Source: Chthoniobacter flavus (GTDB lineage Bacteria > Verrucomicrobiota > Verrucomicrobiia > Chthoniobacterales > Chthoniobacteraceae). From it: 59,565 nucleotides of DNA. The stretch lies in NCBI GenBank assembly GCA_945861435.1, contig CAMAUX010000031.1, positions 1 through 59,565 on the forward strand. The letters run 5' to 3'. Numbering within the stretch: the stretch's first letter is position 1; every line of letters begins with the position of its first letter. The notes under the pieces are model-generated. The model worked only from the letters and a program-made list of their open reading frames with translations. It was not told where the DNA came from and did not search any database. Positions 42,044 through 49,617 of this stretch are shown piece by piece. Both the position numbers and the translations under genes were made by a program.

Positions 42044-42952
42044 TTACTTCGCGTCCTTGGGAGCGAAGGCTTCGAGCGGGATGTACCCGTTTTCGATCAC
42101 CAGTTTCTGGCCGGGCGCGGACAGGATCCACTTGATGTAGGATTCGACCTCGGGCTTTGCGGCCGGGGGCGTGTACATGAACATGGGGCGTGAGATGGGA
42201 TAGCTCTTATCGAGCGTGGAGCGGATGCCCGGCTCGACTGCGGGCTCGCCGGTTTTCTTGGAGACCTTGAGGACCTTGACCTTGTCGGTGCGGTAACCGA
42301 TGCCGCTGAAGCCGATGGAGCCCGGGGTGCCGGCGACCAGTTCGACGACTTCCTTGGAGCCGTTCATGTCGCGCGAACCCGCTTTGAAGTCGTTCTTCTT
42401 TCCGACCACAGCCTCGCGGAAATAGTGGTAGGTGCCGGAGTTGTTCTGGCGGCTGGCGCGGACGATTTCATCTGTGCCTCCCGGTGCAGCGATGCCGAGT
42501 TCGCTCCACTTGTTGATCTTCCCGCCCTCCTTGTAGATCTCGCTGAGCTGTTCGATGGAGATTTCATTCAGGGGGTTGCTCGGGTGCACGTAAATGGCGA
42601 GGGCATCCCAGCCCACTTGGTGCTCGGTGGGGTGCTTGCCCTCGTACTTTGCGGTGGCTTTCTCCTCCTCTTCCTTTTCGAGTTTCCGCGAACTGTTGGC
42701 GATGTCGCAGGTGCCATTGATGAGGGCCGCCACACCGATGCCGCTGCCTCCGCCGGAGACTTCGACAGAGACACCTGGGACGGCGTGCGCGTATGCCTCG
42801 GCCCATGCTTGGGCGAGGTTGACCATGGTGTCGGAGCCGATGTTTTGAAGCGAGATGCCGGCAGGCTTGCCTTCGCCGCTGCCCTTGCCGCCACAGCTTG
42901 CGAGCAATGCGGCAGCGAGGATGGTGGTTGTGTGGGTGAGGATACGTTTCAT
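42044..42952 (-). CDS. pstS: Phosphate-binding lipoprotein PstS
   Basis: A 302-residue periplasmic phosphate-binding protein. A lipoprotein signal ends at the lipobox LLASC (Cys about residue 19), so it is lipid-anchored. Phosphate-contact regions are seen at NIGSDTMVNLAQAWAE (about 36-51), VSGGGSGIGVAALINGTCD (about 63-81) and ASRQNNSGTYHYF (about 165). It delivers phosphate to PstCA. The start used is the ATG giving MKRILTH; a GTG 19 codons upstream is less likely. It follows the phoU-fusion gene after a short gap and precedes pstC. Confidence 0.93.
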   Translation of the reverse strand: MKRILTHTTTILAAALLASCGGKGSGEGKPAGISLQNIGSDTMVNLAQAWAEAYAHAVPGVSVEVSGGGSGIGVAALINGTCDIANSSRKLEKEEEEKATAKYEGKHPTEHQVGWDALAIYVHPSNPLNEISIEQLSEIYKEGGKINKWSELGIAAPGGTDEIVRASRQNNSGTYHYFREAVVGKKNDFKAGSRDMNGSKEVVELVAGTPGSIGFSGIGYRTDKVKVLKVSKKTGEPAVEPGIRSTLDKSYPISRPMFMYTPPAAKPEVESYIKWILSAPGQKLVIENGYIPLEAFAPKDAK

Positions 42953-42975
42953 GGGTGTGTTGTCTTGGTTGGCAA

Positions 42976-44073
42976 TCAGGCAATGCGGTCGCCGAGGACG
43001 GCGTCGCACAGTTCGGTAATATGTTCCCGGAGGAAGTGGTATGCGGACTCGTACGCGGCGCTTTTTTCCTCCGGGGTGCCGGTGGCAAGCGACGGGTCGG
43101 GAAGGCTCCAGTCCAGGCAGATGGCCTTGGTTGGTTTCGGGAACGCTTTTTTCGCCGCGGGCGAAAGGGCGACGATGATCTGCGAAGCGTCGAGGTTGGG
43201 GAGTTGCTCGACGCTGCGGGTGGTGACGTTGGAAAGGGCGACCCCCTTGTTCTGCAGGAACTCCACCGTGCCGGGATCGATTTCGGTGGGGGTGAGGCCG
43301 GCGCTCGCGAACACAAACTGCGGGCGGTTCATGGAGTTGCCAATGGCCTCGGCCATCTGGCTGCGGCAGCAGTTGCGGTCGTCGATGAAAACCATCCGCC
43401 AGATTTCCCCGGTGAGTTTCCGGGGGTATTCGCCGGTGACCATGTAGATGACCTCTTCGCAGATATTCGTGGCCTGATCGGACACGCGCTCGAAGCGACG
43501 GGCGATGGTGGTGAGCGGGGTGAGTGCCTCCAGCGGGATGCGATTTTCCTGACGGAGCGCGAAGAGTTCCTTGTCGATGCTGTTGCGGAGGGCGTCCACC
43601 TCCTGTTCGCGGGAGATGACGTCGCGAGCCAGAGCCTCGTCTCCTGTGACGAACGCCTTCACGGCGTCGCGCAACATGGGGATGCTGAGGCTGCCGATCT
43701 GCTGGAATCGATCGAGCGGGATGTAGCTGTTCATCCCGGCCAGTTTCAGAGTCTGCCGGGCGATGCTTTCCGCGTAGTCGCCGATGCGCTCCAGCTCGAG
43801 GTTCACGCGGATCGTGATGTAGGCGAAGCGAAGGTGCCGTGCGACCGGTTGCTGGCGGATGATGAATTCGAGGCAGAGCCGGTCGACTTCCTTCTCCAGT
43901 TCATCGATGCGCCGGTCGCGGAGGATGACCGTGTAGGCGAGCTGGCGGTCGACTGTTGCCAGCGCGGTCAGGCATGCCTGAAGAGCATTTTCCGCGAGTT
44001 TCTCCATCTCGGAAATCTTCGTCAGGATCCGGTCTATGTCCTGTTGGAGGGAGTCTTCGTAGTGGGAAGGCAT
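42976..44073 (-). CDS. phoU: PhoU fused to an inactive LMW-phosphatase/ArsC-like domain
   Basis: A 365-residue protein. Residues 1 to about 217 form a complete PhoU, with two three-helix repeats and metal-binding E/D-x3-D motifs (ELERIGDYAESIA near 94-106, RRFERVSDQATNICEE near 192-207). PhoU represses the Pho regulon and restrains Pst uptake. From about 224 to the end lies a low-molecular-weight phosphatase/arsenate-reductase-like domain with P-loop FIDDRNCCRSQMAEA (229-243). The nucleophile Cys of this family aligns with Asp231; the two redox Cys of thioredoxin-coupled ArsC align with Ser304 and Phe311. The oxyanion-binding loop with Arg237 is kept. I infer a phosphate-sensing pseudo-enzyme. 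It is the first gene of the pst operon. Confidence 0.88.
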   Translation of the reverse strand: MPSHYEDSLQQDIDRILTKISEMEKLAENALQACLTALATVDRQLAYTVILRDRRIDELEKEVDRLCLEFIIRQQPVARHLRFAYITIRVNLELERIGDYAESIARQTLKLAGMNSYIPLDRFQQIGSLSIPMLRDAVKAFVTGDEALARDVISREQEVDALRNSIDKELFALRQENRIPLEALTPLTTIARRFERVSDQATNICEEVIYMVTGEYPRKLTGEIWRMVFIDDRNCCRSQMAEAIGNSMNRPQFVFASAGLTPTEIDPGTVEFLQNKGVALSNVTTRSVEQLPNLDASQIIVALSPAAKKAFPKPTKAICLDWSLPDPSLATGTPEEKSAAYESAYHFLREHITELCDAVLGDRIA

Positions 44074-44096
44074 GAGATGCGAGTAGGTAGAGTGTT

Positions 44097-44124
44097 TCAG
44101 TTCAATGTTACGATTGGGTGACGC
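44097..44124 (-). promoter_or_regulatory. Candidate PHO box upstream of the phoU-pst operon
   Basis: On the minus strand GCGTCAC-CCAA-TCGTAAC-ATTG-AACTGAA gives three 7-bp words at 11-bp spacing, the layout of PhoB sites (repeats like CTGTCAT separated by 4-5 bases). The words match the proteobacterial consensus only partly. The site ends about 24 bp before the phoU start codon. PhoB/PhoR genes are not in the window. Confidence 0.4.
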
Positions 44125-44191
44125 TCGGGCTCCATTCCTGCAAAAAAAGATTCGGTCGAGGGGCGTCGGTTGGGAAAAGGCGTGGTGCGGT

Positions 44192-44683
44192 TCACTTGAC
44201 TGGTAGCGCCTTGCGGATGGGGGGCTCGGTGCGGCTTCTGGAGGAGGCGGGGGTGGAGGCTGTCTGAACGATCGGCCTTTCTGCTGCATCGTAGTCAGCG
44301 ACTTGGGCGCGCCCCTTGGCGTCGTAAGTGTAGACTCTCCTTCCGAGGGGTGAGCCATTGGGGGAAAACAGTTTGGATTCAGCGACTCGGCCGAGAGAGT
44401 CCCTTGTGTAGGATTCGCGGTAGCGCAAGGCGCCTGCGGCGTCGAAGTAACTCGCCCCGGAGTACTGGCCGTCCGGGGCGAGGGTGTAGATGGTTTTCTT
44501 GAGGACCTTGCGATTGGAGTCGGTGATGATTTCCTCCGCGGTGCCTTTTTCGCGGTCGGTGATGACGGTGGATTCCGATCCGTCGGGGCGGTGTCGGACG
44601 ACGGCACGGACGGTGGCGGAGCTCTGGGCGAGGGCGTCGCCGAGAAGGCTGAGGAGAGCGAGCAGGGGGAGCAGGGGTTTCAT
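44192..44683 (-). CDS. Small secreted protein with YD/RHS-like repeats
   Basis: A 163-residue protein with a signal peptide (residues 1-19, ending GDALAQ). The mature part has repeated short beta motifs such as YTLAPDGQYSGASYFDAAG, RYRESYTRDSLGRVAES and VYTYDAKGRAQVADYDA, resembling single YD/RHS-type or MORN-like strand pairs. It is too short to be an RHS toxin and has no toxin domain. The C-terminus is Pro/Arg-rich. It lies 38 bp after the MsbA-like gene on the same strand and may be co-transcribed with it. The function is unknown. Confidence 0.6.
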   Translation of the reverse strand: MKPLLPLLALLSLLGDALAQSSATVRAVVRHRPDGSESTVITDREKGTAEEIITDSNRKVLKKTIYTLAPDGQYSGASYFDAAGALRYRESYTRDSLGRVAESKLFSPNGSPLGRRVYTYDAKGRAQVADYDAAERPIVQTASTPASSRSRTEPPIRKALPVK

Positions 44684-44721
44684 GGCGCAGGAGGGGATGC
44701 GGCGGGGGGGCTGGAGAGTCT

Positions 44722-46605
44722 CTAGGCTGAGGGGGCGGCGGCGAGCGCGGGCATTTGGGAGCGGTTAAACTGAAGATCGCAAAGTTTCCGGTAGTAGGAG
44801 CTTTTTTCGAGGAGTTCGTGGTGGGTGCCGACTTCTTTGACTGCGCCGTTTTCCATGACGACGATCTGGTCGGCGTTGAGGATGGTGGAGAGTCGGTGGG
44901 CGATGGCGATCACGGTGCGTCCGCTGGAGAGGGTTTCCAGAGCGGCTTGGATCTGGGATTCGCTTTCGCTGTCGAGGGCGCTGGTGGCTTCGTCGAGGAG
45001 AAGCACCGGGGCGTTTTTGAGGAGTGCGCGTGCGATGGAGAGGCGCTGCTGCTGGCCTCCGCTGAGCTGGCAGCCCTTGTCTCCGACGATGGTGGAGTAG
45101 CCTTGGGGCTGCTGCTGGATGAAGCCGTGGGCGTTGGCCTGGCGTGCGGCCTCCTCGATATCGGGCTGTGTGGCGTCGAGTCTGCCGTAGCGGATGTTGG
45201 AGGCGATGGTGTCGTGGAAGAGGAAGGTATCCTGGCTGACGGTGGCGATGTTTTCGCGGAGCGAGTTCTGGGTGACGGAGCGCAGGTCGTGGCCGTCGAT
45301 GCGGATGGAGCCTGTCTGGACCTCGTAGAGGCGTTGGAGGAGAGCGAGCAGGGTGCTTTTGCCTGCGCCGCTGGCGCCGACGAGGGCGCAGCTGGTGCCT
45401 GCGGGGATGCGGAGGTTGACCCCGGCGACGGCTGTCTGATCGTTGCCATAGGCGAAGGAGACGTTTTCGAAGACGATCTCGCCGCGTACTTGGGCGAGAG
45501 TGAGTGCGTCCGTGCTGTCGACGATGGTGGGTTTGCGGTCGATGATTTCGAAGACGTTGCGGGTGGAGACGAGGCACTGCTGCATTGTGAGGTAGATGCG
45601 GCTCATGGCCTTGAAGGACGGGTAGAGCATGATCATGCCGCCGTTGAGGGCGATGAACTTGTCGATGCCGAGTTTATAATGCCATGCCCAGAGGAGGGCG
45701 CCTGCGATGCCGAGTGAGGCGATGGTTTCGACCATGGGGCCTGTGAGTTCCATGGCTTTGCGAGAGCGCATGATGAAGCTCATGATTTTCCAGTTGGCCT
45801 CGTTGAAGCGCCCGGATTCATGGGACTCGCGAGCGTGTGTCTTGACGACGCGGATGCCTGCGAAGGCCTCGTGCATGATGACCATGATCTGGCCTGCCTC
45901 CTCGACCTCCTTGCCGCTGGCCTTGCGAACCTTGCGGCTGACATGGGCCACTGGGACGATGCACAGGGGGAAGATGATGAGGGCGAAGAGGCAGAACTGC
46001 CAGTCGAGCACCGCCAAGGTGACCACCGCAGCGAGGATGGACACGGGTTGCTTTACAAGGTCGCCGGAGATGGTGGTGAGGGCCTGCTGAGCCGCGCGGG
46101 TTTGGTCGAACACGGCTTGGATCAGTTCGCCGACCTTGGCTTTGTTGAAGAAGTCCATGGACTGAGCAAGGGTACGTTCGAAGGCTTCCTTGCGGATGTC
46201 GTCCAGTACGCGGACGCTGACCCAGAGCATGAAGTAGGTGTTCAGGTAGCTGCAGAGGCCGCGCAGCAGCATGATCAGCGGGATGCTGGTGCAGATGAGG
46301 GCCACCGCGCCGAATCCCGTGCCGATCTGGAGGTCTGCCAGCCACGGAAACCATTCCAGCGCTCGCGGCCCGAAGAAGATTTTCCCGTCGGAAAACACCG
46401 CGCCCGCGACGAAGCGCACATCGAAGATGAGGAGCGCCTGGACTGCTCCGAAGAGGGCGCCGAAGAGGATGCCAAGTGCGAGGCGCCCGCGGTAGGGGCG
46501 CATATAGGAGAACAGCCGCCGATAGGGTTCGCGGCTTGCCTCCAGAAACTCGCGGAATGACATCCGGGCAATGTCCTTTCGGGTGGGCTTCGGGGAATTG
46601 GACAT
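44722..46605 (-). CDS. MsbA-like ABC exporter (fused permease-ATPase)
   Basis: A 627-residue type IV ABC half-transporter that works as a homodimer. Six membrane helices lie between about residues 45 and 350; the ATPase domain has Walker A GASGAGKST (about 410), signature LSGGQQQRLSIARALL (about 510), Walker B VLLLDEATSALD (about 534) and the switch His in IAHRLST (about 568). The family exports lipid A, lipids or drugs. The neighbouring glycosyltransferase and methyltransferase suggest a glycolipid or polysaccharide intermediate as cargo. The start at 46605 (MSNSPKPTRKDIARM) is chosen over upstream in-frame Met codons in the gap and the previous gene. Confidence 0.9.
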   Translation of the reverse strand: MSNSPKPTRKDIARMSFREFLEASREPYRRLFSYMRPYRGRLALGILFGALFGAVQALLIFDVRFVAGAVFSDGKIFFGPRALEWFPWLADLQIGTGFGAVALICTSIPLIMLLRGLCSYLNTYFMLWVSVRVLDDIRKEAFERTLAQSMDFFNKAKVGELIQAVFDQTRAAQQALTTISGDLVKQPVSILAAVVTLAVLDWQFCLFALIIFPLCIVPVAHVSRKVRKASGKEVEEAGQIMVIMHEAFAGIRVVKTHARESHESGRFNEANWKIMSFIMRSRKAMELTGPMVETIASLGIAGALLWAWHYKLGIDKFIALNGGMIMLYPSFKAMSRIYLTMQQCLVSTRNVFEIIDRKPTIVDSTDALTLAQVRGEIVFENVSFAYGNDQTAVAGVNLRIPAGTSCALVGASGAGKSTLLALLQRLYEVQTGSIRIDGHDLRSVTQNSLRENIATVSQDTFLFHDTIASNIRYGRLDATQPDIEEAARQANAHGFIQQQPQGYSTIVGDKGCQLSGGQQQRLSIARALLKNAPVLLLDEATSALDSESESQIQAALETLSSGRTVIAIAHRLSTILNADQIVVMENGAVKEVGTHHELLEKSSYYRKLCDLQFNRSQMPALAAAPSA

Positions 46606-46673
46606 GGAGTGTCGATTCTCGCGCCAACGCCTGTGAAGGGAAGAGGATTTTCGGCGTCGCCCGGTCCTTCGGG

Positions 46674-47591
46674 TCAGGGGGTGTTTTTTTGTACAAAAAG
46701 GAACAGATACCATCCGAGCCAGCGTGCCAGGGGGCGTTCCAGTGGTCTCGGGAACCAACTCCAGTACCGCGAGATGGGGAGGTGGGCGACCTCCATGCGC
46801 ACAGAGGCGAACTGGGAGAAAAGGGCGGCGGCTTCTGCCCGGCTGAATGCGTGGGCCACCGGGCACTCAGGCCCGTCCGTGGCGTGATGCGCGAAGTTGC
46901 GTGCCCGCAGGTAACGCCACCCATGGGACAGAAAGTTGCGGTAGTGGAGATCCCAGACACGGGGGTGCGCATTGCCTCGCACTCCTTCCGGTGGATGGAT
47001 TTTCTGGCGGTCGGAGGCCCAGCGGCCGATGCGGGAGAGGATTTTCAGAAGGACCCGGGCGCGGAGGTAGCCCTGGATGCGGACGAGGTAGTTGAAGCTG
47101 CGCCGGTGGTAGAGCATCACGACTGCGCGACCTCCCGGCTTCAGGACCCGGTGCACTTCGCGGACGGCCTGCTGCGGGTCGGGCGTGTGATGCAGGACGC
47201 CATGGGAGTAGACCCAGTCGAAGGAGGCGTCCGTAAAGGAGAGGGCTTCGGCGTTCTCCTTTTGAAAAGTGCCTGCGAGTCCCAGACAGGCGAAGTGGCG
47301 GCGGGCGGAGTCGATGGCCGCCTCGGTGAGGTCGACGCCTGTGTAAACCGCGCCGTGCTGGGCGAAACGAGCGCCGTCCGCGCCGTGGCCCGTGCCGATT
47401 TCGAGCAGGCGGCAGCCCTTGGTTTCAGCGAATGGGACGAGTTCTGGAAGGTGCCATTCGGTGGCATCGCGGTAGGTGCGCAGCCGTTCGTAGAACTCAC
47501 AGGGATCCGCTGCCGGTGGGACGAAGTGGGTGCCGCAGGGCTCGGTGTTCCAGAAGGCGTGGACCTCCGGGAGGCTGGGCGGTGTGCTCAT
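46674..47591 (-). CDS. SAM-dependent class I methyltransferase
   Basis: A 305-residue methyltransferase. SAM-binding motif I is LLEIGTGHGADGARFAQHG (about 62-80), motif II YTGVDLTEAAID (about 83-94), a post-motif ENAEALSFTDASFDWVYSHG (about 112-131) and motif III VLKPGGRAVVMLYH (about 149-162). The C-terminal third is Arg/Trp-rich with a short hydrophobic end (WLGWYLFLFV), suggesting membrane association. The substrate is unknown; family members in such settings methylate sugars or lipids. It starts 26 bp after the glycosyltransferase stop and precedes the exporter by 68 bp, so these three probably work together. Confidence 0.8.
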   Translation of the reverse strand: MSTPPSLPEVHAFWNTEPCGTHFVPPAADPCEFYERLRTYRDATEWHLPELVPFAETKGCRLLEIGTGHGADGARFAQHGAVYTGVDLTEAAIDSARRHFACLGLAGTFQKENAEALSFTDASFDWVYSHGVLHHTPDPQQAVREVHRVLKPGGRAVVMLYHRRSFNYLVRIQGYLRARVLLKILSRIGRWASDRQKIHPPEGVRGNAHPRVWDLHYRNFLSHGWRYLRARNFAHHATDGPECPVAHAFSRAEAAALFSQFASVRMEVAHLPISRYWSWFPRPLERPLARWLGWYLFLFVQKNTP

Positions 47592-47617
47592 GCGCGGCGG
47601 GGCGGGAGGCGCGCTGG

Positions 47618-48703
47618 TCACGCGGCCAGGCCGAGGGCGGCGAAGGTCTGGCGAAGGTTTTCTTCGATGGTGAAGCGGGAGGCCAGTGTGCGGGAGGCGG
47701 CGCGGGCCTCGGTGCGTCGCTGGGGGGCGGCCCAGTGCCGGATCGCAGCCGTGAGCGCGTCGATGTCTCGCGGGTCGGCGACGATGCCGGCGTCGAGTTC
47801 GGGGCCTAGGATTTCGGAGAATCCGTTGGCCCGGGAGGTGATGACGGGAAGTCCCGCATGGAGCGCCTCGAGACAGGCATTCGAGAAGGGGTCGTAGATG
47901 GTGGGAAGGATGAAGGCATCGGCCGCCTGCATCAGTTCCGCCACATCCCTGCGTTGTCCGAGGAACAAAACCTGCGGGCTGCGGGGCAGGTTGCGACTGT
48001 TGCCGCGGCCGGCCACGAGCAGGGTGGCGCCGGGCATGTCCTGAACCGCGCGGATGGCAAAGCGCAGTCCTTTGCGCTCCCAGCCCGAACCGACAAAGAG
48101 GAGCACGTAGTCCTGAGCGCCGATCCCGAGGGTTTCTCGGATCGCGGCGCGGATCTGGTCCGGCGTGTGGGCGGGGTCCGTGATGGGAAGGGGCAGCCCG
48201 TTGTAGACCACGGAGATTTTTTCGGGAGCGAGGCTGAAGTGGGCTTGGATCTCGCGCCGGACGAGCTGGCAGTTGGCGATGACGTGTCCGGCGCCGGCGT
48301 GGGCGAACAGGCTGCGTTCGAGCTCGAGCAGGGCGCGGTGTTTGGGGTTGAAACGGCGCAGCCAGTTGCGCCAGCGGGGTTCGATGGCGGCGCGTCGCTG
48401 CAGCCATGCGGCATGCACGCCGTCGCCCGCCCGGTAAGCATCGCAGCGCCAGACCCGTTCGAGGCTCAGGAGGAAGTCGCAGTGCTCCTTTGGGCGGGCG
48501 GCTTCGAGTCCGTCGGCAAAGGCGCGCGGATCGGAGCCGCGGACGCGGACTGACTCCGCATTCCATGCATCAGCCGGCCATGGGGAGTCGGTGAAAAGGA
48601 CGCAGGGGTGGCCGGCTTGGGTTGCGGCCCGGGCGAAACGCTGGAGGTAGGCTTCAGCGCCTCCGGTGGGGGAGAACCCGCGGCGGACCAGTCCGATCTT
48701 CAT
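47618..48703 (-). CDS. WaaG-like family 4 glycosyltransferase
   Basis: A 361-residue GT-B glycosyltransferase similar in layout to lipopolysaccharide core glucosyltransferase WaaG. The N-terminal MKIGLVRRGFSPTGGAEAYLQ contains the Gly-Gly acceptor-site loop; GVHAAWLQRR (about 95-104) and VVYNGLPLP (about 164) are WaaG-like. The C-terminal donor domain shows LLFVGSGWERKGLRF (about 200) and PTIYDPFSNACLEALHAGLPVI (about 264-285) with the E-x7-E-type motif. It probably adds a hexose to a lipopolysaccharide core or glycolipid. It starts 39 bp after the YebC gene stop, upstream of the methyltransferase and exporter. Confidence 0.82.
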   Translation of the reverse strand: MKIGLVRRGFSPTGGAEAYLQRFARAATQAGHPCVLFTDSPWPADAWNAESVRVRGSDPRAFADGLEAARPKEHCDFLLSLERVWRCDAYRAGDGVHAAWLQRRAAIEPRWRNWLRRFNPKHRALLELERSLFAHAGAGHVIANCQLVRREIQAHFSLAPEKISVVYNGLPLPITDPAHTPDQIRAAIRETLGIGAQDYVLLFVGSGWERKGLRFAIRAVQDMPGATLLVAGRGNSRNLPRSPQVLFLGQRRDVAELMQAADAFILPTIYDPFSNACLEALHAGLPVITSRANGFSEILGPELDAGIVADPRDIDALTAAIRHWAAPQRRTEARAASRTLASRFTIEENLRQTFAALGLAA

Positions 48704-48742
48704 GGGAGGCCGGTGGGCCGTGGGGTGGGAGGTGTGCGGCCG

Positions 48743-49477
48743 CTATTTGAGGGCGGCCCAGACGCGGTGGACATCGTCGTGGTCCTCGACCTGCTGGAGG
48801 AATTCGCCGACCTCGGCGCGCTGTTCCTCGGTGAGGGACGGGAAGTTCTTCGCGACGTAGCCCAGTTCGCTGGCGGTGATGGTCCAGCCGTTGGATCCGA
48901 GCCATTTGGTGACCGTGTGGAGGTCGGGGCAGTTGGTGACGAAGCGTGCGCCGGTGGTGCCTTCGGGGATGTCGTCGTTCTCGGCGTGGGTGAGGGACTC
49001 GACATTCTGCGCGCCGGCCTCGATGGCGGCGCCTTCGATGTCCGTCGCGGAATCGGCGTGGTGTGCTTCCACGAGGCCGACATGGTCGAAGAGGAACTTG
49101 TTGCTGCCGGGCGATCCGAGCTGGCCGCCCTCCTTGAAGATCACCCGGATTTCCGGGGCGGTGCGGTTGTTGTTGTCGGTGAGGACCTCGATGATGACGG
49201 GGACTTTGTGCGGGGTGTAGCCCTCGAAGACGAGGTGTTCCATCACCAGTTTCTCGCTGCCGATGCCTGCGCCCTTTTTGATGCCGCGCTCGATGACATC
49301 GCGGGTGACGGAAGCCCTGCGCGCCTTTTCCACGGCGGCGAAGAGGCGGGCGTTCGAGGCGGGATCGGCACCGCCGAGCTTGGCGGCGACCATGATTTCC
49401 TTCACGAGCTTGCCCACCACCTGACCTTTTTTGAGGTTGGCGACTTCACGTTTAGCCTGCAGCCATTGGCGACCCAT
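48743..49477 (-). CDS. YebC/PmpR family DNA-binding or translation regulator
   Basis: A 244-residue YebC-family protein. Family landmarks: MGRQWLQAKREVANLKKGQV at the start (using Met7 of the longer frame), the KLVKEIMVAAKLGG helix, NARLFAAVEKAR, the VIERGIKKGAGIGSE stretch, YEG-like FEGYTPHKVPVIIEVLTDN, NRTAPEIRVIFKEGG and the C-terminal acidic region ending VEDHDDVHRVWAALK. YebC proteins act as transcription regulators and, in more recent work, as ribosome-associated factors that relieve Pro-rich stalls. It lies between the third sulfatase and the glycosyltransferase group, all on the minus strand. Confidence 0.92.
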   Translation of the reverse strand: MGRQWLQAKREVANLKKGQVVGKLVKEIMVAAKLGGADPASNARLFAAVEKARRASVTRDVIERGIKKGAGIGSEKLVMEHLVFEGYTPHKVPVIIEVLTDNNNRTAPEIRVIFKEGGQLGSPGSNKFLFDHVGLVEAHHADSATDIEGAAIEAGAQNVESLTHAENDDIPEGTTGARFVTNCPDLHTVTKWLGSNGWTITASELGYVAKNFPSLTEEQRAEVGEFLQQVEDHDDVHRVWAALK

Positions 49478-49617
49478 AGACGCGCGATTTACCACGGGGC
49501 AGTCTGCCCGGCAAGGACGGCGTGGAGGGGCGAGGACCGGCGGGGTGCGCGGATGCGGTCCACGCGGAGTGGGAGATCAACGCGCCTGCAGGCCCTGCGC
49601 TCCTGCACCGCCCGGAG

